Shown here piece after piece: positions 54,706-63,230 of a stretch of 64,000 nt of DNA. Each line of letters starts with the position of its first letter. Position 1 is the first letter of the stretch. The DNA comes from Pseudoalteromonas amylolytica (GTDB lineage: Bacteria; Pseudomonadota; Gammaproteobacteria; Enterobacterales; Alteromonadaceae): NCBI RefSeq assembly GCF_001854605.1, contig NZ_MKJU01000008.1, forward strand, positions 1 through 64,000, given 5' to 3'. Position numbers and translations under genes: made by a program. A model generated the notes under the pieces. The model saw nothing but the letters and a program-made list of their open reading frames with translations, was not told where the DNA came from and searched no databases.

Positions 54706-56808
54706 ATGAAAATTGCATTAGTTGGTAACCCTAACTGTGGCAAAACGACGGTATTTAATCGTCTGACAGGGTCTAAACAAAAGGTTGGGAACTGGCCAGG
54801 TGTAACAGTTGAGCAAAAAGTAGGGCAGTTTTCACTGACTGTTGAAACGGGTGCCAAAGAGGTTGAGCTAATTGATTTGCCGGGGTTGTATAGCCTTGAG
54901 CAAATAGATGCTGGGCAGGATGAGCAGATTGCGATTGACTTTTTACACAATGGTGACGCAAGTCTTATCATCAATATTGTTGATGCCGCAAACCTTGAGC
55001 GTAACCTGGTGTTGACCACTCAGTTGCAAGAGTTGGGTGTGCCCATGGTAGTGGTAGCAAATATGGTGGACGTGGCCACCCAGCGTGGTAAAACGTTAAA
55101 TGTTGATTTGCTAAGTGAGCGCTTGGGTTTCGCCGTTGTGGAAATGGTCGGCTCGACGGGGAAAGGAGCAGATACGCTTAAACAGGCGCTGTCCAAGGCG
55201 ATAGAAAGTAATGAGCCTGCGCCTTCAATATCGTCTGAAAAACCATGCGAAGAAACCGATCCAATTAAGCAAACCACTGAGCGATACAAAAAAGTGCGTG
55301 GTTTAACGCAAGGCGTGAATGTGATTTCTCCTCAGCGCTCAGACATCACCGACAGCATAGATAAAATCGTACTGAATCGCTTTTTAGGTGTGCCAATCTT
55401 TCTTGGGATGATGTATCTGATGTTTACCATCGCGGTAAATTTTGGCGCAGTATTTATTGATTTTTTTGATATTTTTGTCGGCGCGCTGTTAATCGATGGC
55501 GTTAAAGAGGCACTCGGTGCTATCAATGCGCCCACTTGGCTTGGGGTTATATTGGCAGATGGTTTTGGTGCCGGTATACAGCTAGTTGCAACATTTATTC
55601 CTGTGATTGGCGTGTTATATCTGTGTTTATCTTTGCTTGAAGACAGTGGTTATTTATCTCGTGCAGCGTTTGTCATAGACAGGTTAATGTCGTCCATTGG
55701 TTTGCCTGGTAACGCGTTTGTACCACTTATCGTTGGCTTTGGCTGTAATGTGCCTGCGGTGATGTCAGCACGTACCATGAACCGTGAATCAGACCGTTTA
55801 TTAACCATCATTATGGCACCCTTTATGTCATGTGGTGCGCGTCTAACGGTTTATGCTTTATTTGCTGCGGCATTTTTTCCAACCAACGGCGCCAATGTGG
55901 TATTTGCACTTTATTTGTTGGGTATCGTTGTTGCCATAGGCAGTGGTTTTGTATTTAGAAAACTGGTGTTCACCGGTGAGAAAACGCCTTCATACACTGA
56001 AATGCCCGCCTATCACTTGCCGGTATGGCGCAATATTTGGCTAACCACTTGGCATCGCTTGAAGAGCTTTGTGATGCGAGCGGGTAAAACAATCGTGCTG
56101 GTTGTCGTGTTATTGAGTTTAGTAAACTCAATTGGTACGGATGGCAGTTTTGGCAATGAAAACACCGAACGTTCGGTGTTGGCAAAAGTTGCTCAAGTGG
56201 TGACTCCGGTATTAAAACCGCTTGGTATTGAAGAGGACAACTGGCCTGCAACTGTGGGTGTGGTGACAGGCTTATTTGCTAAAGAAGCGATAGTCGGTAC
56301 TTTGGATGCGTTATATATTGGTGAAGGTGAGCAAGCAAGCGAGTATTCGTTGGTAAACTCAACAGTGGAAGCATTGCAGACCATCCCTAGCAACTTCATT
56401 GATTTGCTTAGTAACTTAGGCGATCCGCTCGGTTTAGGCGCATTAGATGAAACGGATGCCAACAGCAACGCGTTACTGACGCAAATGGCCAGCCAGTTTA
56501 ACGGCCAGTTGGGAGCCTTTAGCTACCTTGTTCTGATCTTATTGTATACCCCATGTGTTGCGGTGTTAGGTGCGGTTAAGCGTGAATCTGGCGCTCGTTG
56601 GATGTGGTTGGTAATAGGCTGGACAACGTCTTTAGCGTATATTCTATCAACCAGTATTTATCAGATAGCCAACTTCGCCCAGCAACCTCTGTTTGCCAGT
56701 GTTTGGTTGCTCGCAATGGCGGCTATTACACTTGCATGGTGGGCAGGTTTGAGAGGCTTAGGCAAGCAGTTAAACCAACCGCCAACGTATCAAATAAATT
56801 TAGGTTAG
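54706..56808 (+). CDS. feoB: FeoB ferrous iron transporter with N-terminal G domain
   Basis: A 700-residue protein. The N-terminal G-protein domain has G1 GNPNCGKTT (8-16), G3 DLPGLYSL near 58 and a G4-like NMVD. A linker and then two Gate motif regions follow (YLSRAAFVIDRLMSSIGLPGNAFVPLIVGFGCNVPAVMSART and later FSYLVLILLYTPCVAVLGAVKRE, each with the conserved Cys). It imports Fe2+ across the inner membrane. The length is slightly short of E. coli FeoB (about 770). It ends 22 bp before a strong terminator. Confidence 0.96.
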   Translation: MKIALVGNPNCGKTTVFNRLTGSKQKVGNWPGVTVEQKVGQFSLTVETGAKEVELIDLPGLYSLEQIDAGQDEQIAIDFLHNGDASLIINIVDAANLERNLVLTTQLQELGVPMVVVANMVDVATQRGKTLNVDLLSERLGFAVVEMVGSTGKGADTLKQALSKAIESNEPAPSISSEKPCEETDPIKQTTERYKKVRGLTQGVNVISPQRSDITDSIDKIVLNRFLGVPIFLGMMYLMFTIAVNFGAVFIDFFDIFVGALLIDGVKEALGAINAPTWLGVILADGFGAGIQLVATFIPVIGVLYLCLSLLEDSGYLSRAAFVIDRLMSSIGLPGNAFVPLIVGFGCNVPAVMSARTMNRESDRLLTIIMAPFMSCGARLTVYALFAAAFFPTNGANVVFALYLLGIVVAIGSGFVFRKLVFTGEKTPSYTEMPAYHLPVWRNIWLTTWHRLKSFVMRAGKTIVLVVVLLSLVNSIGTDGSFGNENTERSVLAKVAQVVTPVLKPLGIEEDNWPATVGVVTGLFAKEAIVGTLDALYIGEGEQASEYSLVNSTVEALQTIPSNFIDLLSNLGDPLGLGALDETDANSNALLTQMASQFNGQLGAFSYLVLILLYTPCVAVLGAVKRESGARWMWLVIGWTTSLAYILSTSIYQIANFAQQPLFASVWLLAMAAITLAWWAGLRGLGKQLNQPPTYQINLG

Positions 56809-56830
56809 CAAGCCTTGAAAAATCCAGAAG

Positions 56831-56853
56831 CGGCGCATTGTGCGCCGTTTTTT
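56831..56853 (+). terminator. Terminator of feoAB
   Basis: A GC-rich stem CGGCGCA / TGCGCCG with a TTG loop, followed by seven or more T, lies 22 bp after the feoB stop. Confidence 0.9.
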
Positions 56854-56995
56854 TATGGCTTTTTCGAGACTCACAACGCGTAATTCCGCCCCATTATTGG
56901 CATTTGCCCCAAGACGTACTAAAGCTTGTTATCTATGAATTAAAAGTTCTCGGTTGGCGGTCTAGTGCCATATCTGAAATTTATAAGAGAAAGCT

Positions 56996-57835
56996 ATGTT
57001 AGATAAGTATGAAAATTGCGCGATTAAGGCATGTTTAGCATTGAGTTTGCTATTTTTGGGTGTGTCGTTCATGTTGGATGGCAACACCAAGGGCATGACT
57101 ATTTTGTTGGACTTTTATCATTTGGAGTCAATGCTATCCCCCCAAGCTATGGGGCTAATCACCGGAGGTGTATTGGTGGTGACGGCGGTGATGGTGGCGC
57201 TGGCAAGGGAGGCTAAATCAAACCTCATCACTGCGGGGGCACTGCTATTTATTGCTGTGGTAGCCTTGCTTACTTTGCTAAGTCCAAGTCGTTATCTTCA
57301 GGATTTAGGGGGCTTTCCTATTCTTGGTTCGGGGCAGGGGATCATAAAATATGCTGCACTTATACCGCTGGTATTAAGTATTTATTTATACAAACGTTTT
57401 TCTTTAAAACAATTGGCTTGGCTGAACTACCTGAGCGTTGCAATGGTGTTGTATTGGATTGGTGGCTTAAAGTTTTTTGAATTTGAAGCCAAGGGCATTG
57501 TATCTTTGGTAAGCACATCGCCTTTTATGTCTTGGTTGTACGATGTATTTTCTGTGCAGCAGGCATCCAATATTATTGGTGTGTTTGACGTGTTTTTTGC
57601 CTCATTATTGGGGCTTGGGCTGTGGCTTAAACGACCAAATATACTCTGGGCCGGAATACTTGGCTGTGGATCGGTGTTTGTCATGACACAAACGTTTTTA
57701 TTGTCGGCGCAAGGGGCCTTTAGCGCTCAAACTGTGCTCGGGGGGCTTGGGCAGTTTGTGATAAAAGACTTGTGGTTTATTGCCAATTTGCTGGTGATTA
57801 TTTGTTATACCAAGCAACTTGCCAACGCGCACTAA
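56996..57835 (+). CDS. DUF417 (YkgB-like) membrane protein
   Basis: A 279-residue protein with about seven hydrophobic segments. KFFEFEAKGIVSLVSTSPFMSWLYDVFSVQQASNIIGVFDVF closely follows the DUF417/YkgB pattern (EAxGI...SPxMSWLY...FSVQ...IG). Family members are inner-membrane proteins, some linked to chlorine-stress genes, but no activity is established. The usual length is about 200, so this one has an extra N-terminal region. AAGAGAAAG precedes the ATG. It converges with the Lrp gene. Confidence 0.8.
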   Translation: MLDKYENCAIKACLALSLLFLGVSFMLDGNTKGMTILLDFYHLESMLSPQAMGLITGGVLVVTAVMVALAREAKSNLITAGALLFIAVVALLTLLSPSRYLQDLGGFPILGSGQGIIKYAALIPLVLSIYLYKRFSLKQLAWLNYLSVAMVLYWIGGLKFFEFEAKGIVSLVSTSPFMSWLYDVFSVQQASNIIGVFDVFFASLLGLGLWLKRPNILWAGILGCGSVFVMTQTFLLSAQGAFSAQTVLGGLGQFVIKDLWFIANLLVIICYTKQLANAH

Positions 57836-57842
57836 AGTAGGG

Positions 57843-58274
57843 TTAGGTGGTGGAGAGCATAATGCTGGTTTCACTGTTTAAAATGCCATGAATGGTTCGC
57901 ACTTCACGTAGTACCCCATCAAAAGCGGTCAAATTGGCCGCTTTGATTTCTGCGATGAGATCCCACGCGCCATTGGTGGTATGTATTCTCACTAGCTCAG
58001 GAATGCCTTTTAGCTTTTGGATAACTTGTGAGGTTGATTGACCCGTCACTTCAATCATCATAATCGCACGCACTGAATCACTGTCTATTTCTTCGTGCAC
58101 TCTAACCGTAAAACCTAAAATCGCCCCACTGCTTATTAACCGGTCTAATCGGTTTTGAATTGTCCCGCGTGAGACCTTAAGTAAATCAGCCAGTGTGGAG
58201 ATGGACGCGCGACCGTCTTTGCGCAGTGCGCCAATCAGTGCTTTGTCTAACGAGTCGTAAAGGTAAGGTTGCAT
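57843..58274 (-). CDS. Lrp/AsnC-family transcription regulator
   Basis: The start is placed at 58274 (MQPYLYDSLDKALIGALRKDGR), the normal family N-terminus; a longer frame to 58331 would add 19 hydrophobic residues. The 143-residue product has a helix-turn-helix (ISTLADLLKVSRGTIQNRLDRLISSG near 25-50) and a C-terminal RAM effector domain with the LVRIHTTNGAWDLIAEIKA segment. It is divergent from the ornithine cyclodeaminase gene, as is usual for Lrp-type regulators of amino acid catabolic genes. The likely effector is therefore arginine, ornithine, citrulline or proline. Confidence 0.92.
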   Translation of the reverse strand: MQPYLYDSLDKALIGALRKDGRASISTLADLLKVSRGTIQNRLDRLISSGAILGFTVRVHEEIDSDSVRAIMMIEVTGQSTSQVIQKLKGIPELVRIHTTNGAWDLIAEIKAANLTAFDGVLREVRTIHGILNSETSIMLSTT

Positions 58275-58449
58275 GGCTTTGATAAAATGAATGACGATAA
58301 GGAAAAAATAGCAATAACTAACATTTTGCACAATAGTCTTATTTAAAATGATAAAAAATAGTTCAATTTGTATAATTTTTTGACATTTTAACTGTTTAAT
58401 TGGCTGGCTATAGTAACCCTGACATTATGACAACACTTTTGGAGGGGCT
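58275..58449. promoter_or_regulatory. AT-rich divergent control region of the Lrp and ocd genes
   Basis: 175 bp of AT-rich sequence between divergent genes. A possible -10 TATAGT lies at 58409-58414; the TTGACA at 58380-58385 is too far away (23 bp) for a normal sigma-70 pair. GGAGGGG precedes the ocd ATG. Binding by the adjacent Lrp-type protein is inferred from position. Confidence 0.35.
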
Positions 58450-59514
58450 ATGCAGCCGTTTATTTCTCATCTAAAGCAAGGTGTACCTTTGGTCGATGTG
58501 GGCACAATGCGTTCGCTGATTAACAAAGTTGGAATAGAGACATTTTTAACTGAACTTAGCGTGCGTTTAGAGCAAGATTTTGCCAGATGGCAGCAGTTCG
58601 ATAAATCGGCACGCTATGCCTCACACTCCGAGTCGGGCGTGATTGAGTTAATGCCAATTAGTGACGGTGAGTTCTTTAGCTGTAAATATGTGAACGGACA
58701 TCCGAAAAACACCCATGTTGGATTGCAAACCGTCGCGGCCTTTGCTGTGCTTGCCGATGTGGATACAGGCTATCCAATTTTGCTCTGTGAAATGTGCCTA
58801 CTGACTGCGCTTCGCACCGCGGCCACCTCTGCGCTGGTGGCCAAGTACTTGGCACCTAAAAATACTCGCACGCTGGCATTGATTGGCAATGGAGCTCAGT
58901 CTGAATTTCAAGCGCTTGCCTTTAAAGCATTGCTAGGTGTGACGCATATTCGTTTGTTTGATATTGATGTTAACGCATCTCACAAAGTGAAGAAGAATCT
59001 AGCAGACAGCGGCTTAACAGTAGATATTTGCAGCAGTGCCACAGAGGCCATCAAAGGGGCTCAGGTGATCACAACCTGTACCGCCGACAAGTGCAATGCC
59101 ACTATCTTAACATCGGATATGGTGGGCGATGGTGTACACATTAACGCCATCGGTGGTGATTGCCCCGGTAAAACTGAACTGGATGCGGATTTGCTAAAAC
59201 GTGCGCAAGTATTTGTGGAATACGAACCGCAAACGCGTATTGAAGGGGATATTCAACAGCTTGAAGAGACTTTTGCCGTCACTGAGTTTCATCAATTAGT
59301 TAATGGCAAGGTCCATGGGCGAGTGGATGAGCAACAACTGACGATTTTCGATGGTGTAGGGTTTGCGCTGGAGGATTTTAGCGCTTTAAACTATGTTAAT
59401 GAATTAATAGGTAAACAGGCTTCAACACGACTTGACTTAATCACTCAACAAGACGACCCTCGTGATTTATTTTCCGTGTTACAAGCAAACCCAGCAGTAC
59501 AGGTTGCCGTATGA
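58450..59514 (+). CDS. Ornithine cyclodeaminase family protein
   Basis: A 354-residue protein of the OCD/mu-crystallin family. LTALRTAATSALVAKYLAP carries the Arg and Lys of the substrate site, LALIGNGAQSEFQALAFKALLG is the NAD Rossmann loop, and HINAIGGDCPGKTELDADLL includes the catalytic Asp region. Ornithine cyclodeaminase forms proline and ammonia from ornithine with catalytic NAD+. It overlaps the next gene by 4 bp (ATGA). Coupling to a guanidino hydrolase suggests the route arginine or citrulline to ornithine to proline. Confidence 0.92.
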   Translation: MQPFISHLKQGVPLVDVGTMRSLINKVGIETFLTELSVRLEQDFARWQQFDKSARYASHSESGVIELMPISDGEFFSCKYVNGHPKNTHVGLQTVAAFAVLADVDTGYPILLCEMCLLTALRTAATSALVAKYLAPKNTRTLALIGNGAQSEFQALAFKALLGVTHIRLFDIDVNASHKVKKNLADSGLTVDICSSATEAIKGAQVITTCTADKCNATILTSDMVGDGVHINAIGGDCPGKTELDADLLKRAQVFVEYEPQTRIEGDIQQLEETFAVTEFHQLVNGKVHGRVDEQQLTIFDGVGFALEDFSALNYVNELIGKQASTRLDLITQQDDPRDLFSVLQANPAVQVAV

Positions 59515-60419
59515 AACCAAAACAAACACCCAATGCGGTGGTGATGGTTCGCCCTCACCACTTTGTATCTAACCCGCAAACAATGCAAGACAACGCCTAT
59601 CAAGTGATTGCCGACAGCCAGCATGTTAGCCAACATGCTTATCAAGAAGTCACTAATGTGGCGCAGACATTGTCGGATGCGGGCGTGACGGTGCACTTGT
59701 TTGAAGATAAAACCAAGCTGACACCCGATTCCGTATTCCCCAATAACTGGTTTTCCACACACGCTGATGGGCAATTAGTCATTTATCCTATGTATGCACC
59801 CAATCGCCGCATGGAGCGCCGCTTGGATGTGATAGAGCTGTTTCACAAGCGATATCAAGTTGAATCAGTTACAGACTTAAGCCGCCTTGCTGAGAGTGAG
59901 CTGTTTTTAGAGGGAACTGGCTCTATGGTGATGGATCATCTTCACAAAGTGGTTTATGCGGTTGAGTCAAAACGTACATGTGCTAAGTTGGTGGCACAGG
60001 TTTGTAAGCAAATTGGCTATGAACCTGTGGTATTTAACGCCTATGACGCGCAAGGGGTGGCGGTTTATCACACCAACGTGTTGATGTGTGTTGCCAGCGA
60101 GTTTGTCATGATCTGTTTGGATATGGTGCCAAAAGAGCAACGAGCAGCGTTAGAGCAGCGTTTTGCACAGCAAAATAAAGTAGTCATTGCACTCACTCCC
60201 GAGCAAATCGCACAGTTTTGCGGTAATGCGTTGGAGTTGCAAGGTCGTGACGGGCGTTTGCTCGCGCTCTCACAAACGGCATATGCTGCGCTTACTCACG
60301 AACAAAAAGCCATGATTGAGCGCTCAGCTAAACTTTTGCCTATGGCAATACCAACGCTGGAATCGGCAGGCGGATCAATCCGTTGTATGCTCGGTGGTGT
60401 ACATTTGCAAAAAAGATAA
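59511..60419 (+). CDS. CtlX-like guanidino/ureido hydrolase (amidinotransferase superfamily)
   Basis: A 302-residue protein of the guanidine-modifying superfamily. DSVFPNNWFSTHADGQLVIYPM near 80-100 has the catalytic Asp region, FLEGTGSMVMDH the Glu and Asp, VYHTNVLMCV the His, and SIRCMLGGVH near the C-terminus the nucleophile Cys. Relatives called CtlX convert citrulline to ornithine, and related domains release ornithine from arginine. Translational coupling to ornithine cyclodeaminase supports ornithine as product. Whether the substrate is citrulline or arginine is open. Confidence 0.87.
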   Translation: MKPKQTPNAVVMVRPHHFVSNPQTMQDNAYQVIADSQHVSQHAYQEVTNVAQTLSDAGVTVHLFEDKTKLTPDSVFPNNWFSTHADGQLVIYPMYAPNRRMERRLDVIELFHKRYQVESVTDLSRLAESELFLEGTGSMVMDHLHKVVYAVESKRTCAKLVAQVCKQIGYEPVVFNAYDAQGVAVYHTNVLMCVASEFVMICLDMVPKEQRAALEQRFAQQNKVVIALTPEQIAQFCGNALELQGRDGRLLALSQTAYAALTHEQKAMIERSAKLLPMAIPTLESAGGSIRCMLGGVHLQKR

Positions 60420-60459
60420 TAACAACAAAGCACACAGTGGTGCACAACAGGAGTCTACT

Positions 60460-61869
60460 ATGGTGAGTGAAGTGATTGGCAGCGTTAACGCCCTATTGTG
60501 GGGAGAGGGACAACTACTGATATATATTCTGCTCTTTGCAGGTGTGTGGTTTTCAACTCGACTGGGGCTCATTCAATTGCGCCAGTTTACTCACATGTTT
60601 ACGCTTCTAAAAGGCAGCTCTCAGGCAAGTGACCAAGAGGTAAGCTCTTTTCAAGCATTGTGTACCGGGTTGTCTGCTCGCGTTGGTACGGGTAATTTGG
60701 CTGGGGTGGCCGTGGCCATTTCGCTTGGTGGCAGCGGCGCTATTTTTTGGATGTGGGTGATTGCGCTTTTAGGCATGGCGACGGGCTTTGCTGAGAGCGT
60801 GCTCGGTCAGGTTTATAAGGTACGCGACAGCCAAGGGGAGTTTCGTGGTGGCCCCGCTTATTATATTCAGCTAGGACTCAACAAGCGCTGGTTGGCCGTC
60901 GTTTTCGCCATGTGTTTGTTCTTAGGCTATGGCTTTAGCTTTAGCGCCATGCAAACCAACACCATCACCGATGCCCTGTCGTTTGCTTTTGACGTACCAC
61001 CGCTATACTCGGGCATTGTGATCACGGTGCTAGCAGGTTCCATCATTATGGGCGGGTTTAAGGCCATTGCCCGTTTTGCTGAGCGAGTAGTGCCTGTGAT
61101 GGGAATCGTGTTTGTTTCAGCGGCGGTGCTTATTACGCTCATCAACTACGCTGAAGTACCAGCGATGATCAAAGACATTATTCTCAGTGCTTTTGGCTTG
61201 CAAGAAGCTGGCGCTGGGGCGATGGGCGCTGCGATTAAAAATGGTATTCAGCGCGGCTTATATTCCAATGAAGCTGGGGCTGGTAGTGTGCCTCATGCCT
61301 CGGGGGCGGCAAGTCCCGTACCCAACCACCCCGTAACGCAGGGGTATATTCAAATGCTCGGTGTGTTTTTTGACACTATTGTGTTGTGTAGTTGTACCGC
61401 GGTGATTATTTTGCTGGCCGATGTGGATATCAGTGGAGAAATGGAAGGGATCCGACTGACGCAAAGCGCGATGACGGCGCACTTAGCGCAAGGGGGCGTG
61501 TATTTTGTTGCCGCAGCGATCACCTTGTTTGCCTTTACCTCGGTGGTGGCCAATTTTGCTTATGCAGAAAGTAACCTACACCTATTTAAGCTCGACAATA
61601 AACTTGGACGCAGCATCTACACCGCGATGTATTTAGGCATGATGTTGTGGGGCGCAACAGCGACGCTCAAAGAGGTGTGGAGTCTTGCCGATATGGCTTT
61701 GGGCCTGATGACGCTGGTGAACATTTTTGCCATTATACAACTCACCCCAACTGTTGTGGCGCTCAGCAAAGACTATCACGACCAGCGCAAGCAAGCTAAA
61801 GAGCCCGAATTTGACCCAGCATTAGTTAAAGTACAGGGTCGATGTGAGCCGGGCGTGTGGGATAAATAA
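60460..61869 (+). CDS. Alanine/glycine:cation symporter (AgcS family)
   Basis: The start at ATG 60460 follows CAGGAG; an upstream frame from 60316 overlaps the hydrolase gene and lacks a ribosome site. The 469-residue membrane protein has the AgcS features: TRLGLIQLRQF, SFQALCTGLSARVGTGNLAGVAVAI, FRGGPAYYIQLGL and LYSNEAGAGSVPHASGAA. It imports small amino acids with sodium or protons. It lies 40 bp after the hydrolase gene and is probably the uptake arm of the same catabolic unit. The last twelve codons are part of a direct repeat whose second copy is near 63.0 kb. Confidence 0.93.
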   Translation: MVSEVIGSVNALLWGEGQLLIYILLFAGVWFSTRLGLIQLRQFTHMFTLLKGSSQASDQEVSSFQALCTGLSARVGTGNLAGVAVAISLGGSGAIFWMWVIALLGMATGFAESVLGQVYKVRDSQGEFRGGPAYYIQLGLNKRWLAVVFAMCLFLGYGFSFSAMQTNTITDALSFAFDVPPLYSGIVITVLAGSIIMGGFKAIARFAERVVPVMGIVFVSAAVLITLINYAEVPAMIKDIILSAFGLQEAGAGAMGAAIKNGIQRGLYSNEAGAGSVPHASGAASPVPNHPVTQGYIQMLGVFFDTIVLCSCTAVIILLADVDISGEMEGIRLTQSAMTAHLAQGGVYFVAAAITLFAFTSVVANFAYAESNLHLFKLDNKLGRSIYTAMYLGMMLWGATATLKEVWSLADMALGLMTLVNIFAIIQLTPTVVALSKDYHDQRKQAKEPEFDPALVKVQGRCEPGVWDK

Positions 61870-61896
61870 CCCTTTGTTGTGCTCAAATGGAGCGAG
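61831..61896 (+). repeat. Direct repeat, left copy (3' end of the symporter gene)
   Basis: 66 bp covering the last codons, stop and 27 bp downstream of the symporter gene. It matches 62972-63037 with 62 identities and no gap, in the same orientation. This is the functional copy, since it ends the intact gene. Confidence 0.9.
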
Positions 61897-61995
61897 ATTA
61901 TATCGTGGTTTGTAAGCATCATTGGTATAGGGCTCGCTCAAGGAATGATAAAACTCGTCGATAACAGGTGAGCACAATAACGTACAAGGAAAAGT

Positions 61996-62709
61996 ATGAA
62001 AGTTAATAGCAATGTAATGAGCGCTGCGCGGCACGTGGCGCTTTCTAGCCAAAATAATCTCGAACTATCTTAGCATGATAAAGCCGAGAAATTGAATAAC
62101 ACCAAGGCTCTACCTACAGATGTTTATTATCAAGACTCGTTACAAGACCCAAAACCAACGTATGATAGGCCTGTTTCCATATCATCGAATGAAGAAGCGG
62201 TGACAAAAAGCCTTGATAAGGCGTTGGATGATATCGCCCTTGCGACCGTGCACTTATACACGCCAAGTGGTACGCTTTCTCAGTCAGTCGAAAAGATGTC
62301 AAAACAGTTCGAAGGGATCATGTCAGATTTACATAAGCAGCTTCCACAGCTAGCGAATAAGGACTGGGGCATTGCGATCACGGAATCCGGTGAATTACAC
62401 GTTACTGGTTCGCTAACAGATGATGAGCGAACATTGGTTGAAAAAGCACTCAATAGTAACGATGAGTTTGTTGCCGCTGCCAATGATTTTAAGTCTAGCT
62501 ATTTGAAATATATAGATATGGAAGTGCGCGGCTGGGCCAAGTATGACGTTAATGAAGACAATTTTTCACAAGTTTTTGATCTTAAAGACATACTAGACAG
62601 CTCAAAGAGCGACGAGCATTTTAAAAAAGAGTGGGGTTATGAGAGCAACTGGATGAAGTTGCACGATAACATTTCTCACCAACTAAGTAATAAAGCCAGT
62701 AAATATTGA
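61996..62709 (+). pseudogene. Unknown cytoplasmic protein gene interrupted by an in-frame amber codon
   Basis: ATG 61996 has a strong AAGGAAAA ribosome site and reads MKVNSNVMSAARHVALSS... for 25 codons. It then meets TAG at 62071-62073 and continues in the same frame to 62709 without another stop. Reading through would give about 237 residues; a single C-to-T change from CAG (Gln) would explain the break. The remaining open part from TTG 62092 has 205 codons, is charged and mostly helical, and is of no family I know. Possible explanations are a recent null mutation, restart at an internal codon, amber suppression or a sequencing error. A shared terminator closes it. Confidence 0.7.
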
Positions 62710-62717
62710 TGAGTGTG

Positions 62718-62741
62718 AGGGCTTCTACACGTAGAAGCCCT
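62718..62741. terminator. Bidirectional terminator between convergent genes
   Basis: A perfect 11-bp stem AGGGCTTCTAC / GTAGAAGCCCT with a two-base centre is followed by TAATTTATT on the right. It lies 8 bp after the stop of the interrupted gene and touches the stop of the minus-strand fragment. Confidence 0.82.
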
Positions 62742-62971
62742 TAATTTATTAAGACGGATTGCTTGAGATCTTGGTCGCAGGTGTGACCAAAGGTCACGTA
62801 AGGCACGTTGTCAACACCGATACCAATAGTATCGACTCTTCCTTTTTCATCCAAACCTCTGTTAGTTGGAATGTCTATACGCCATAAACCCACCTCAACA
62901 TCAGAGTGCCATTCATTTTTATAACCAAAGCTATATTCTGTGTGCTCAATACCTGTGGCATTTGGATTACA
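62741..62971 (-). pseudogene. 3' fragment of an unknown gene, cut by the right direct repeat
   Basis: The frame reads about 77 residues of protein-like sequence (EHTEYSFGYKNEWHSDVEV, LWRIDIPTNRGLDEKGRVD, VPYVTFGHTCDQD) ending at the shared terminator. Going upstream it enters the 66-bp repeat copy, which belongs to the symporter gene on the other strand, and meets a stop at about 63043 with no ATG. The 5' part of the gene therefore seems lost at the repeat junction. A TTG inside the repeat could start translation, but no ribosome site is visible. The family is not recognised. Confidence 0.55.
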
Positions 62972-63037
62972 GTACAGGGTCAATGTGAGCTGGGCGTGTG
63001 GGATAAATAACCCTTTATTGCGCTCAAATGGAGCGAG
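62972..63037 (+). repeat. Direct repeat, right copy (fossil 3' end of the symporter gene)
   Basis: The second copy of 61831-61896 differs at four positions. It would still encode VQGQCELGVWDK and a stop, although no symporter gene precedes it. Together the copies bracket about 1.1 kb, as an integration or duplication would leave. Confidence 0.9.
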
Positions 63038-63186
63038 GTTCTAACAAGTTAAAGTGAAGGCGATAAACATCATGAATAGACTAGGTCTGTCTGAATATCA
63101 GACTCAAGGGCGAAAATCCGAGTTTGAGGTTAATTACCTGATTTGATCAACAAGGCCGTCATCAATAGCGGAAATGGCGGCTTAAA

Positions 63187-63217
63187 ATGGTGAGATAACC
63201 ACTCTTAATCTCACCAT
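63187..63217 (-). terminator. Terminator of the right-edge minus-strand operon
   Basis: A 10-bp stem ATGGTGAGAT / ATCTCACCAT with an 11-base loop is followed, on the minus strand, by TTTTAAG. It lies 14 bp past the stop of the small membrane protein gene. Confidence 0.75.
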
Positions 63218-63230
63218 ATATTGTAAGCGA

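Noticed and set aside
56598-57002. A plus-strand frame of 134 codons across the feoB end
   Set aside because: It spans the feoAB terminator and overlaps feoB in another frame.
63072-63146. A 24-codon frame downstream of the right repeat
   Set aside because: Too short and without a ribosome site or recognisable sequence; at most a remnant.
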